A stretch of DNA of 64,000 nt from Anthracocystis setariae (Eukaryota; Basidiomycota; Ustilaginomycetes; Ustilaginales; Ustilaginaceae). The stretch spans positions 1 to 64,000 of the forward strand of contig CAKMXJ010000015.1 of assembly GCA_928724745.1 (NCBI GenBank). The letters run 5' to 3'. Positions 19,659-29,931 of the stretch are shown in pieces (positions within the stretch are counted from its first letter, which is position 1; the number at the start of each line of letters is the position of its first letter). The position numbers and the translations under genes were made by a program. The notes below the pieces were generated by a model. That model was not told where the DNA came from, made no database searches, and saw only the letters and a list, made by a program, of their open reading frames with translations.

Positions 19659-21317
19659 ATGTCGTCTCAAGCTCAACAGCAAGACCCATACGAATGGCAT
19701 CAAAAGGGATCAGGTGTGTGGACGCGCACCTGCATTGGTCAAGAAGCATCTGCATCCTTCAACGAAAACATCGCCTATGGACATACAGAGCTGTCGATGA
19801 CGCTGACCATGCGCATTCACCACCCCAGCTCTTCTCGGATCACAAACAAGGAGCTTGAGCTTGACGATCTTGTCGCTCGCGTCAGGACAGCATGGATCCG
19901 GACTCGATATCTGCGACCTGAGGTTGCGGTCGAGATGGACCGACACGCCAATCCAGCCATTCCACAGACGTTCCGCTACCGAGTGCTGAGCGATGAACAG
20001 TCACTACGTAGCTGGGTCGAACACACGTTTGTCGTGTTGCGTCTGGGCGAACCTGGCGTCAGCAGCTATGAAGAGGTGGAATCCTTCACCTACAATCGAG
20101 CCCTTCCTACGGAGGGGAAGCAGTCGATGCTTTATCTTATTCTGCCCAGACTAGACGATAAGATGGATCGAAAAGCGCACCTGATCTGGAATGTGGCTCA
20201 TGCTGTAACTGACGGTGGCAGCATCGTCGAGTTGTTCAACATTTTGCTGCAATGCGTTATTGATGCCAATCCCTCGCTCAACTACGACGCCATCTACATT
20301 CCCACGGCTGAGGAGCTCGATGTACATGGCCGACTTCCTCGCAGCGTGGTGACTGCTCATCAGAAGCAGTACAGGCCCACCCCTGTCGACGTCTCACAAG
20401 CTGTGGAAGCTGCCAAAACCAATGGCCAACTCATCTCGGACAAGATCGGCGATTCGCTCGCATTGACACCTGCCGCTGGTTGGAACAAGCGCAAGCACGA
20501 GACGATTTGCATCGTACAGACCTTGAGCCTGGCTGAATCACAGCAGCTTCTCAAGTTCGCAAAGTCGGTCAAGTCGGGCGTTACCTACCTTGCCTCTGCG
20601 GCCACGATCATGGCAACGGCAGAGACGTACCCAGAACGCAAATTGAGCAGTTCAGGAGCTCTGATGGGCATGGTGCGCAATGCAAGAAGATGGCTTTCGC
20701 GTGAATTCTTTACGCCATTGGGATCCGATGCTGTTTTTGTCTGGATTCCAGTCAACACAAGCGTCTCTCTGGAACCAAGTTATACTCTACTACAGGACTT
20801 GGTCTCGATGGCACAACGGATCCGGTATGAATTGGACCAGCATCTGACGACACCTCACTGCATAGCTTCGCTTCCGTTTGTGGAGAAGTGCGCCATCTTG
20901 GGTCTGGTCGAGCAGTGGAGCCAGATCGAATCCGCCAATAAGGCTTGTCCATCACCTACGGGAGATCAACTTTCCAAGATCATCGGACCTCAAGCGCCAG
21001 GCTTTTCATCTGTTGGAGTGTTCGACATTCACCCGCGCTTTGAGCCCTCTTGGACACGTGCACGGGAGTCTGGCTTGTGGCTGGAACGTATCGATTCCAA
21101 GCATCTGGGTCGCCAAGTGAATGCGTCACCGTGGATCAGCATGCTGACGATCGATGGCAAGCTTCGATTCCAGCTTGGTTTCGACAGCAAGTTCCACGAG
21201 CCTTACAAGATGGAGCAGTTGTTGGAACGTACGCTCGGGTGGATGCGCTTGTGTGCTGCCGCCAATTCCTTGGCCAGGGGTGATGATGGTCTTGCAGCCC
21301 CCTCTGCTCGTCTCTGA
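19659..21317 (+). CDS. mac1: MEL acyltransferase Mac1-like
   Basis: A single 552-codon frame. I chose the ATG at 19659 (context CAGCAATGT) over an upstream in-frame ATG at 19599, because residues between them look like leader sequence. The protein has the acyltransferase motif AHAVTDGG (HxxxDG, ~residue 180) of BAHD/condensation-type acyl-CoA transferases, with the His and Asp both present. It ends in ARL, which fits the PTS1 consensus ([SAC][KRH][LM]), consistent with acylation using peroxisomal acyl-CoA. In MEL synthesis Mac1 and Mac2 acylate different mannose hydroxyls. It sits between emt1 and mmf1 in the same orientation, as in the U. maydis cluster as I recall it. Confidence 0.85.
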   Translation: MSSQAQQQDPYEWHQKGSGVWTRTCIGQEASASFNENIAYGHTELSMTLTMRIHHPSSSRITNKELELDDLVARVRTAWIRTRYLRPEVAVEMDRHANPAIPQTFRYRVLSDEQSLRSWVEHTFVVLRLGEPGVSSYEEVESFTYNRALPTEGKQSMLYLILPRLDDKMDRKAHLIWNVAHAVTDGGSIVELFNILLQCVIDANPSLNYDAIYIPTAEELDVHGRLPRSVVTAHQKQYRPTPVDVSQAVEAAKTNGQLISDKIGDSLALTPAAGWNKRKHETICIVQTLSLAESQQLLKFAKSVKSGVTYLASAATIMATAETYPERKLSSSGALMGMVRNARRWLSREFFTPLGSDAVFVWIPVNTSVSLEPSYTLLQDLVSMAQRIRYELDQHLTTPHCIASLPFVEKCAILGLVEQWSQIESANKACPSPTGDQLSKIIGPQAPGFSSVGVFDIHPRFEPSWTRARESGLWLERIDSKHLGRQVNASPWISMLTIDGKLRFQLGFDSKFHEPYKMEQLLERTLGWMRLCAAANSLARGDDGLAAPSARL

Positions 21318-23293
21318 AGCGTGGTATAGAGTGTTTCGATATCTGCATTTGTTATGTTAGTGTGTTCGTGTTTCAGGTCCTGCAATAAATAATGATGGAA
21401 ATTGGGTTTTTTTTTTTTTCTCGTTTAGCGAATCAAAATACAGTGCGGCGAACCCAAAGTGAAGGCCAGCTGTCCAACTTGGCAGGATGGCTTATATGCG
21501 TGGAAGTATTTTCAACTCCCGCCGCCTCTAGGCGTTTTAGACTGCGTAAATTGAAATATGGACCTTTAACGAGGATACAAAAGCTAAGCGCCGACAATAG
21601 TGAAACACGTTTTTTCCACGCTTCCAACTAAATTCGAATTAAAAACAGTGAAAATAAAATAAGCGAACTGCGCTAATTGATCGCTCGATTCACAAGGAAA
21701 GGTGCAGAGTACTGTAGATGCGAAACCGCACGCGCCGCCATGAGTTGACGCCAAATTTCATTACCCCTCACGCTCCGATCGCTCGCGATGCACTAGACAG
21801 CTCGGTGGGAGCAGATCACCTCTTGTTCGCCCACACGCCAGCAGCAGCGATACTGTACAGAATCCACCCCGATACCGTATTTTGATATCTGACTCAACTT
21901 TCAAGTGTGTGCGTGTTCAAAGGAGGATCGAGAAGAAATGCGGTTAGAGCATAATCTCGGCCAATACTGTCGAACCAGTTGGCTGTGAAAGTGGTGCTTC
22001 TGCATGGAATGTGGCCGAATGTCACATTGTGGCACCTGAAAGACCAAGTACATATATCATCAATGCAAGTCGCACAAGCGGCAAGATCGGTGGGAATGGA
22101 AGAAGAATTGGCAGATGGTCCGCTGTCGAAGCAATGCGGTACAGCGCAGCAATTCACCGACGCTAACGACGCTATTGATAAAATCCCGCACTAAAAAAAT
22201 AGATCGGCTGCAGCCCCCCCATGGAACCGAGCCACCACCAATTCATCACTTTATCTCGCACAGATACTGTACCTCGGAAAATGCACAACTAGTTGATTTT
22301 TGTCAAACAACGCCGGTGATCCATATGGCAAAAAACAGTCCAACCCGACGCCCCTGTGCCTACTTGCGGGCATCCGGACGCCCCGCCAACAGCTAACCAA
22401 CTTGGGCGTACCGCTCTTTACACCACTCCAAGACTAGCTAACAAGTTCACACTGTGCTGTACCGTGTGACGTGACGTCTGCTATCCTTCAGCTTGATTGT
22501 GTAGAAACAATATCATGAAGCGTTTACTTACCTTGCCGTGTTGAACAATGCAACGTCGATGGTTTCTATGCTTTGTGACTGGCCCAAACCACGCAGAAAG
22601 CTTGTACGCTGCAGCTAGGCTCCGGCAGGGCAGGCTAAGCCCCATGGTTTGGTCAAATGAGGTATTTCACCGACTGTGACGCCAACCATCAAAAGCTTGG
22701 ACCCCTTTCACGGACTTGAAACAAAGTTCAACATCAGCTGCTTGACCGTACAGGATGCCATCTTCTAACCGAGACACAACTTTTCCTTATAACCATCCGA
22801 CATCATGCCAAGAGCCGATTTTCTTGGTACGTTCTTCCATTCTGCAAATCCTGCTGGCTCCCTTTGCAATGCCGTCTCAGATTCAACCGATCTTCTCTTC
22901 CTGAAGCTTATTTCTTATACTGTACACGGCTTCTACGACTGCGTCTTGCAGGCCGCTCTCTTACTACTCTCCCTCCTTTCCCGCCGCTTTTCCATCCGAT
23001 ACCTTTATCGTAATCGCCTCAACATTCTTTCAGAACCCTCCCTTGCGGCTCCATTCGGCTATCGCTGAAACGCCTTGGATGCTATCGATCTGACCGCCAC
23101 ATCTTGGATTGCTTTGTCTATCTTTTGTTTTTTTCTCTTCTTGTGGCAGACACCCAGAAAAAAAATCGCCTCAAATTCTCCGATCTTATTTTGATTTTTT
23201 TTCCCAAAACTAGCGTCGCAACATTACCGAGACTAGTTTCTCTTACTCCTGTTGAGACAATTAGCAGTAACCTGTGCTGTAGCTTCAGTCACG
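21318..23293. other. Intergenic region mac1-mmf1
   Basis: 2.0 kb without a supported gene. A TATAACC motif at about 22787 is followed by an ATG at 22805 and a possible donor (TTCTTG|GTACGT), so an unrecognised 5' exon or leader intron of mmf1 could start here. The last 150 bp is T-rich. Confidence 0.4.
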
Positions 23294-26140
23294 ATGCCGA
23301 GACGCAGCAGCAATGATGCTGGCAAACCCTATGCGCTCCCGCTAGTCTCGCCAAGCACGGCCACCGCGGAAAGCTTCGCACTACAGTCCGCTCAACCCCA
23401 GCTAGAGTGTTCATCTGTACTGCTCAAACAAGAATTGGGCCATGGCTGGCATGTTGACACTCGCTACGAGCCTCGCAGCGCAACAAGAGGCGTACAGGCC
23501 AAGTCCCAGTGGGAGATTGGGGGAAATCTAAATGGACTTGCAAGTTCCCATCGCCAAGGTTGCAAAAGTGACAAGGATGCCAATGCGCATGTCGTGGCTG
23601 CTCGGTCCTTGGCGGGACAGAGAGATCAAGACAGTCAGCACCATCAGGACTGCCCGGACTCGATTCGCTCCTCGAAACGTAGAGAGCTGGCTTTGTACAT
23701 CCCTGCCCAACCTTGCACACGCAAGCACAAGCACAAGCACAAGCGTGCCTGGTCCATTTTCTCCGCCTCTTGCGACACTTGCATCGGTCCGGAAAGCAAC
23801 AATAATAATAGTTCGCCTCGCCGAACACCTTCTCCACTGACCTCAGCTAGCACAGAGATTCATTTCCGAGCCAGTTCAAAGACTCTTTTGATTGCCCCGT
23901 CTAGGCAGGTATTCAGTTTGCTTCAATTAAATGCTCCCACTCTGCGTACTACGAAATCTAGCTGGACGATCTTTGATTCTGCGCAATCCGAGGACAGCAT
24001 CCTCTCTCCAGCTACTTACGGCAGCCTTTCAGTAGCCTCTCCTCTCCCGCCCATTCCCATCAACACTCGCGCTCCCTCAGCTTCTTACGGTCAACCTCGC
24101 CACACGCACTTGGATTCGTCCTCAAATCCGGACAAAAGTTTAGTCCAGGACACCAAGGGGTCCGCTCACAAATACCATTACATTCGAGGTCAGCGTCTTC
24201 AAGTTGAACCACCCACCGCTCACGGCTATCACTATACTCGAAATCGAGAGCTTCGTGTTGTACAGCCTGATTGGGGATCTCGCTCTACTTGCCAGTTCGT
24301 CGACACGATCCAGCAAGAGCGAACCTTGCCATCATCCTGTTTCTCTGCAACCATACCGCTGCCCGAGCCTTGGTTCATCATGGAAAAGAAGCTTCACTCG
24401 TCGGCGAACTCAATTTCTTCACCCGAGCCTCAACCTGATTTGCCCAGCACCTTCGATTCTGTTCCTCACTCGGAAGATGCCACCCCGCGTTCACCTACCG
24501 TGCAAAAGAGCGGTCATCAAGATGAGCAAGGTCCCAAGGTGAAAAAGGACTTTCGCTTCTGGATGATCTTTACTGCGCTCCTCCTGATCGCTTTCTGCGC
24601 CGCGTTGGATATGACCATGATATCAACTGCGCTACCGGCCATTGTGGCAGATCTGCCTGCCAGTTCCATCGCTGCCAATTGGGTCACTTCGGCGTTCCTC
24701 CTCCCCATGGTGGCGTCTCAACCTATTTTTGGCGGGCTCTCGTGCTCCATCGGTCGCAAGTGGTCGATCAATTCGGCGCTCATCATCTTCCTCGTCGGTT
24801 CGGTTGTCTGCGCCACCGCCAAGACTCTTCTCGTCTTGGTGATCGGTAGAGGCATCCAAGGCTTGGGTGGTGGAGGAATCCACTCCATGTGCGAGATCAT
24901 CATGTCGGACCTCACCACGCTTCGCGAGCGTGGGTTGTACTTTGGTCTCATCGCGCTTGTCTTTGCGGTTGCTGGGTTTGTGGCACCCGTGATGGGCGGT
25001 GCCTTTAGCGAGCACTCTTGGCCGTGGATCTTTTGGATCAATCTCCCCATCGGTGCTGTCGCTCTGGTGCTGCTGATTTTGTTCCTCAACATCCGCGTAC
25101 CCCTGCTCACCGGCCGCGAGAAATGGCAGCGCCTCGATCTCTTGGGTAATGCAGTCTTGTTTGGCTCCGTCACCGCGATCCTGATCGCAGTCACCGAGGG
25201 CGGGATCAAGTATCATTGGTCGAACTTTCGCGTTTGGGTACCGCTGGCTGTTGGGTTGATTGGTCTGATCCTGTTCCTCATGATCGAATGGATCCCGAAT
25301 CCACTTTCCAAGAAGCCCGTCTTCCCGCGCGATCTCTTCCAGAACCGAACTGCCGCCTTTGCCTACCTGCAGACGTTTGTGCACGGTGTCATCTTCTACG
25401 GCGTCATCTACATGATTCCGATCTACTTTCAGGCCATCAAGTCGCGCACCCCGTTGCAGTCCGCTATCTGGTCGTTCCCGCTCACCGCTCCGTCATTCCC
25501 TGCTGCTATGGTCGCTGGCATCTCGATCAGCGTTACAGGCAGGTACAAGAAGCTGATTTTGGTTGGGTGGGCGCTGATGGCGGGTGGGTTGGGGTGGATC
25601 ACCGTGTGGCGCGTTGATACGCCCACTTGGGAATGGACGTTATCGCAAATGCTCGCTGGGGCTGGGTTGGGGATTATGTTCCCGATCACGCTGCCTCCGA
25701 TCCAAGCGTCTTTGCCGGCGAATAGGTTGGAGTCGGCAACGTCGGCGTATGCCTTCACCCGCACGTTTGGTGCGGTTTGGGGCATCACAGCGGCGACCAC
25801 GATCTTTTCCACTCAAGCCGCCAAACAACTTGGCCCATACTACGACCAACTCAACCCGCTCGGCTTGGACGATTTCACCATTGTAGCCTACTCGGAATCC
25901 ATCAAGCACCTCCCCGCTCCACTCGAGGCGCTGGTCAAACACGTCTACGCAGACGCCATCAGCAAGGCGTACTGGCTGTTTGTACCCCTCGCCATCATCG
26001 GTTTTTTCTCCGCCGTGGGGATGAAGGAGCTTCCTCTGCCGGATTTTATCAAGAGCGAGGCCAAATTTGAGGGTAAAGAGGATGCCCTTCCAGCGCTTGC
26101 CAAGGTCGTCGGTGCAGAGGTACCAAGCATTGTTCCTTAG
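23294..26140 (+). CDS. mmf1: MFS exporter Mmf1-like, with a long N-terminal extension
   Basis: The frame is open from 23252 to 26140. The transporter core starts at an internal ATG (24380), which alone would give 586 residues with about 64 before the first membrane helix (FWMIFTALLLIAFCAALDM). The core shows 14-helix DHA2-type features: D-x-T at the end of TM1, the loop motif GRKW between TM2 and TM3, and GRGIQGLGGGG in TM4. In the MEL cluster Mmf1 exports the glycolipid. The upstream 362 codons (from 23294) are Ser/Pro-rich with a His-Lys repeat near 23725 and no stops, so they may be a true cytosolic N-terminus, or leader sequence that happens to be open. I kept the longer start; 24380 is the main alternative. 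Confidence 0.78.
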   Translation: MPRRSSNDAGKPYALPLVSPSTATAESFALQSAQPQLECSSVLLKQELGHGWHVDTRYEPRSATRGVQAKSQWEIGGNLNGLASSHRQGCKSDKDANAHVVAARSLAGQRDQDSQHHQDCPDSIRSSKRRELALYIPAQPCTRKHKHKHKRAWSIFSASCDTCIGPESNNNNSSPRRTPSPLTSASTEIHFRASSKTLLIAPSRQVFSLLQLNAPTLRTTKSSWTIFDSAQSEDSILSPATYGSLSVASPLPPIPINTRAPSASYGQPRHTHLDSSSNPDKSLVQDTKGSAHKYHYIRGQRLQVEPPTAHGYHYTRNRELRVVQPDWGSRSTCQFVDTIQQERTLPSSCFSATIPLPEPWFIMEKKLHSSANSISSPEPQPDLPSTFDSVPHSEDATPRSPTVQKSGHQDEQGPKVKKDFRFWMIFTALLLIAFCAALDMTMISTALPAIVADLPASSIAANWVTSAFLLPMVASQPIFGGLSCSIGRKWSINSALIIFLVGSVVCATAKTLLVLVIGRGIQGLGGGGIHSMCEIIMSDLTTLRERGLYFGLIALVFAVAGFVAPVMGGAFSEHSWPWIFWINLPIGAVALVLLILFLNIRVPLLTGREKWQRLDLLGNAVLFGSVTAILIAVTEGGIKYHWSNFRVWVPLAVGLIGLILFLMIEWIPNPLSKKPVFPRDLFQNRTAAFAYLQTFVHGVIFYGVIYMIPIYFQAIKSRTPLQSAIWSFPLTAPSFPAAMVAGISISVTGRYKKLILVGWALMAGGLGWITVWRVDTPTWEWTLSQMLAGAGLGIMFPITLPPIQASLPANRLESATSAYAFTRTFGAVWGITAATTIFSTQAAKQLGPYYDQLNPLGLDDFTIVAYSESIKHLPAPLEALVKHVYADAISKAYWLFVPLAIIGFFSAVGMKELPLPDFIKSEAKFEGKEDALPALAKVVGAEVPSIVP

Positions 26141-26333
26141 CTTTGGATTTTGTACATTCTTTACCCTTTCTACCGCATTCAAGTCTGTCATTTTCGCATG
26201 ATTTGTGTCTAATCTCTCGCTGTCTCAGCCGAGCCTGTCGGTGACGAGCTGCCCAGCGCTCGTCATACTTTTAGTATTGCTCTGTGAACCATCGTTGCAT
26301 AGTCTTTATTCTCGAGCGTTGAACTCTGTTATT

Positions 26334-27869
26334 TCAGACAAACTCGAACCTTCCAAACCCATTCTTGTGCTTAACCTCTCGTTTTGTCATGCCACCACTG
26401 AACCAAACACCTTTGCCTACCTCGCCCAAGATCACCCAGCGATTGCGCTGCGTTATGGGGATTTCCATATGCGTGCCCATCGCCACTGGCCTCACCTCGG
26501 CTTGCCGCTCGCCATCGTACGCACCGCCAAAATCGAGCGAGCCAAACTTGACACTGCGCCACTCGGTACATCCACACCAGTAATCGCGCGGTGAGGCAAA
26601 GAAGACAAGTTCGCCACTCGGTGCGCTCCATCGACTGTGTCGGAGTAGCATCACAATGTTGGCGCGGATGTTGGTGGGGTCGATTTGCGCTTGGAGAGAT
26701 TCGCGGATGTGGAGGGCAAGTTGGCCGAGGGGGAGCGAAGTGTAGGCGCTGGAGGGGAGTGGCTTGAGGGGTGCGCCAAATGCTCCTCCCCATAGAGGGT
26801 GTGCAGGATAGTCGTCAGAAGGCTGGCTACCGGCAGGTGGTCGATGTTTGGCATTGACGATGGTCAGGACGCTACTGCGCTTGTTGCGTCGACGGTGAGG
26901 TGCATGGATGTTCTGCAGCAACCATGCGAACAGCACGTTGAACCTACTCACATTGACTTCCGTCCCTTTCTCGTCAGTGGAGGCCGAGGAGAGATCGCGT
27001 CTCGCCTGCTCGAGCAACTCCTGAACCTTAGTCTCGGGCATGTAGATATAGTACTGCGCAAACTGCTTCTCGCGACGCTTGACCTTGATATCCCACAACA
27101 TACTCGCAATCAACTTGACCTTGGATACCAAGCCAAAACGCTTCCAGCCTGTACCCAACCCAACCTCGTGCCCGCGTTCGTCCTTACTGTTGGACCCACC
27201 GGGGAGGAAGTCGAGGTAGGCGTCCTTGCCGAGATCGTTGAGCGGTTTAGGTGGGGTGCCTCGGAGCGTGTGTGCCCACGCATCCAAGATCGCCTTGACT
27301 GCAAACGCATCGCCGAGAGTATGACTGAATGCGATGGTCACCGTGGTCGCATCGCTCCACGCTGTGGCTTGAGCGGTAACAAAGCTTTGATCTGCCTTTA
27401 ACAGCTCCTTCCACGACATGCATGCATTGGCGCACGTCACTCGATCCTGCTCCCGCCTCTCCGGCGCCAAGCCAACACTCACCACCTCGTCACTCAACCT
27501 CGCCTCCACCGCCCTCCCCACAATAGCTTGATAACTCGCGATGGATCGATCGCACGCATCGAGTAGGACGATATGCTTTTCTTTCACCAAAGCGGTCGAA
27601 CGCGATCGCTTCTCGAGATACGCAAGCTTCGACGAGCTCGGCACCAAGTACGCCAGTCCACTCGGCGTCTCCGGCACCGCCCGGATGCGAGCGGCGAGGA
27701 TAGGCCACTGACGAACGAGCTTATACCAAGCATCCTCGATGCGAGCAAGCGAGAGACGGTGAGGGAAGTGCAGCGTGATGCGAGCTAGGATATCCGTATT
27801 TCCAACCGTGGCGTCCAGGACCGGCATCGCTATGGGAGTATACCCCGACGCGAGATTGCTCCCCTGCAT
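26334..27869 (-). CDS. mat1: MEL acetyltransferase Mat1-like
   Basis: A single 511-codon frame starting at the ATG at 27869. Mat1 of smut fungi acetylates the mannose at C4 and C6 using acetyl-CoA, the last step that distinguishes MEL-A, -B and -C. The protein has the acyltransferase motif SHTLGDA (HxxxD, ~residue 181) and the size expected for Mat1. Unlike the two acyltransferases, its C-terminus (FEFV) is not a peroxisomal signal, which fits cytosolic acetylation after acylation. It converges on mmf1 with a 193-bp gap and closes the cluster on the right. The naming rests on position and motif; I cannot exclude another BAHD-type enzyme. Confidence 0.83.
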   Translation of the reverse strand: MQGSNLASGYTPIAMPVLDATVGNTDILARITLHFPHRLSLARIEDAWYKLVRQWPILAARIRAVPETPSGLAYLVPSSSKLAYLEKRSRSTALVKEKHIVLLDACDRSIASYQAIVGRAVEARLSDEVVSVGLAPERREQDRVTCANACMSWKELLKADQSFVTAQATAWSDATTVTIAFSHTLGDAFAVKAILDAWAHTLRGTPPKPLNDLGKDAYLDFLPGGSNSKDERGHEVGLGTGWKRFGLVSKVKLIASMLWDIKVKRREKQFAQYYIYMPETKVQELLEQARRDLSSASTDEKGTEVNVSRFNVLFAWLLQNIHAPHRRRNKRSSVLTIVNAKHRPPAGSQPSDDYPAHPLWGGAFGAPLKPLPSSAYTSLPLGQLALHIRESLQAQIDPTNIRANIVMLLRHSRWSAPSGELVFFASPRDYWCGCTEWRSVKFGSLDFGGAYDGERQAEVRPVAMGTHMEIPITQRNRWVILGEVGKGVWFSGGMTKREVKHKNGFGRFEFV

Positions 27870-28701
27870 GTTCAAAATAGGTAGACGCAGCGACTAGCAA
27901 GGAAAGAAGGGGAAGGAAGGAAGGGAGGGAGGGAGGGAGGATTTGCACTAGTAGGAAGAGTTGGGGGAAGCAATTAGCATTACTACTAGTGGTTGGGATA
28001 GTTAGGTTTTATATCCATTGGCGGAACCAAGACAGCCGCCAACATGCATCGTACGCCGCATCCTCCATAGCTCGTTAAACAGACCTCATTGCTCCCATTA
28101 CCATCCTGCAGAGTGATGGGGTTCGGCACAAAGATTCCGTCACAATGGACGATCAACCGTATTCAGAGCCGTGAAACGCTTAGCTCGCTTGGACCCTGTT
28201 CGCTCTATAAAATATATATATATATATAAAATAAAATAAAATAAAATTGATTTATTCTGGGATTTTAATGATTTCCAACTGCAAGCCTGTGTGCATTTAT
28301 GCATGCAGAGCTTGAAAGATCGCGCTTCTAGCCACGCCAAACTTCCAGTCAACCTGCTACCTCCAGTCTCGGACCTGACTCACTTTACACAATTGCTTGG
28401 TCCTCGGTCCTTGGAGGCCCACTATCCACGCTCAAGATACGAAGCGATCCCAAAGCGCTTCAGCTACGGGCCAGCTCGTTACGTTCACTTTTTCGCTAAA
28501 CAAGAGTTGAAGAGTTTGATTGCAAAAGGCAGGGGGGGGGAAGCAGCCTGAGACCAGTTTGCTTGGGCTCAGCTACGGAGACTTGTAACAAAATGTCCAC
28601 ACACTAGCGTAAGATAAAGAAGGAACAAAGAACAAAGAACGACGGATGAGATGAGATGAGATGGACTATTGAATGTGGAAAGATTCGAGCCACGATGGAC
28701 A
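27870..28701. other. Spacer mat1-peroxygenase
   Basis: No gene seen. It contains a purine-rich GGGA/GGAA tract (27900-27940) in the mat1 leader, an AT microsatellite with TAAAA units at about 28207-28245, and a G run near 28532. Confidence 0.5.
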
Positions 28702-29931
28702 TTAACAGTGCAGAGGTTTGCCGACACCCTTGATGCCAAAGTCGCCGAACAGATTGGTGATGCCAGTTGGGAAGAAGCCCAGAACGGCATTTCCCGCATC
28801 GCAAACCAGATTCTTCAGAGTGGCACCGGTACTCCTGGGGTTGATCAGAGACGCCAACTTGATGTACGCACCATCCGTGGTGGGAAGCGGGATGAAGGCG
28901 CCTTTACCTACACTCCAACCCGGGATCGTCGGCTTTGTGAGCTCGATGATGCCAGCCCACGCAAGAATTTCGGGCGTCGAGAACGGCACAATGCGCTTGC
29001 TCCAATTGTGCGGGAACCGCTCATGGAAGAACCAGCACTTGATCATCTCCTCGTCAAACTTGATAAACGAGCCACGAAGCAATTCGTGGACAAAGCCACT
29101 CTCTGCATAAGCCACCAGCATTCGCCAGGGATTAAAGTCAAAGTGAGGGTTGGTCACACGGCTGTGCTCCCAAGCACGGTAACGCGAGTGGGCAAGCGAG
29201 ACAACGTCCACATTACCATTACCGTAGGTGTTGGTCTCGTTGATGAACATCTCGACAAGGTCCGGTTGAGCACTCCAGCTGTTGCCAAAGTAGTGATCCT
29301 TGCGCGTAATGGACGCATCACCCTCGAGAATACCATGATGGCTGAGACCGCTTCCAATACCATACCGATTGCCAATCGAGAGCTTCATCTGCAGCAGATC
29401 TCCCACACCCACAAAGGAAACTGCAGCCAGGATACCAGCAAGATCAGGGCTCAAGTTGAGACCTTCAAACGTACCCACAACCAGTTCGATGGGATTGATG
29501 ATACCGTTGCGAGGGAGATAGCCGTGGTTGGCGAGCGTGTTGAGACCGGGACACGGTCCACGTTTGGCACCGGGAGCAGGAGGCTGCCAGGGATGGTCTG
29601 CATCCTCAGCTGGAGGAAGCAGGCCACCATCACGACGAACGCCAAACGTCTTGTAGATTTTTTCGGAAGTGATGTCGTCGATCTTCATTTCAAGAAATTC
29701 CCCAGCATTGGGCACATCGACAGCATCGTTGAGCTCCGTGACTTTGTCCTTGATGCTGATGATCATGCTCTCCAGTCGATCGGGGCTGAAACTCAGGAGG
29801 CGCTTCTCGAAGCGTGAAGGTTCGCCATTTGGACCGGGCTTCATCAGAGCAGCAAGATCGGGAAGGGCTCTGGCAGGCACGAGCATGGAAGCTGCGCATA
29901 GCACCAGCGGCAAGTTGAACGAGAACTTCAT
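28702..29931 (-). CDS. Secreted heme-thiolate peroxidase / unspecific peroxygenase
   Basis: A 409-codon frame with its ATG at 29931 and a clear signal peptide (hydrophobic core LPLVLCAASMLVPARA). The motif PCPGLNTLANHGYLPR (~residue 125) is the heme-ligand signature of the chloroperoxidase/UPO family (Peroxidase_2), with Cys as axial ligand. GILEGDAS (~204) matches the EGD magnesium/heme-propionate motif. Such enzymes use H2O2 to oxygenate or halogenate small molecules outside the cell. The length fits long-type peroxygenases. An in-frame extension up to 30183 is probably leader, since it would bury the signal peptide. It follows mat1 in the same orientation, but I have no evidence that it belongs to MEL metabolism. 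Confidence 0.88.
   Translation of the reverse strand: MKFSFNLPLVLCAASMLVPARALPDLAALMKPGPNGEPSRFEKRLLSFSPDRLESMIISIKDKVTELNDAVDVPNAGEFLEMKIDDITSEKIYKTFGVRRDGGLLPPAEDADHPWQPPAPGAKRGPCPGLNTLANHGYLPRNGIINPIELVVGTFEGLNLSPDLAGILAAVSFVGVGDLLQMKLSIGNRYGIGSGLSHHGILEGDASITRKDHYFGNSWSAQPDLVEMFINETNTYGNGNVDVVSLAHSRYRAWEHSRVTNPHFDFNPWRMLVAYAESGFVHELLRGSFIKFDEEMIKCWFFHERFPHNWSKRIVPFSTPEILAWAGIIELTKPTIPGWSVGKGAFIPLPTTDGAYIKLASLINPRSTGATLKNLVCDAGNAVLGFFPTGITNLFGDFGIKGVGKPLHC

Noticed and set aside
24632..25384. 250-codon minus-strand frame
   Set aside because: Shadow of the MFS transporter core.
28669..29817. 382-codon plus-strand frame
   Set aside because: Shadow of the peroxygenase gene on the minus strand.
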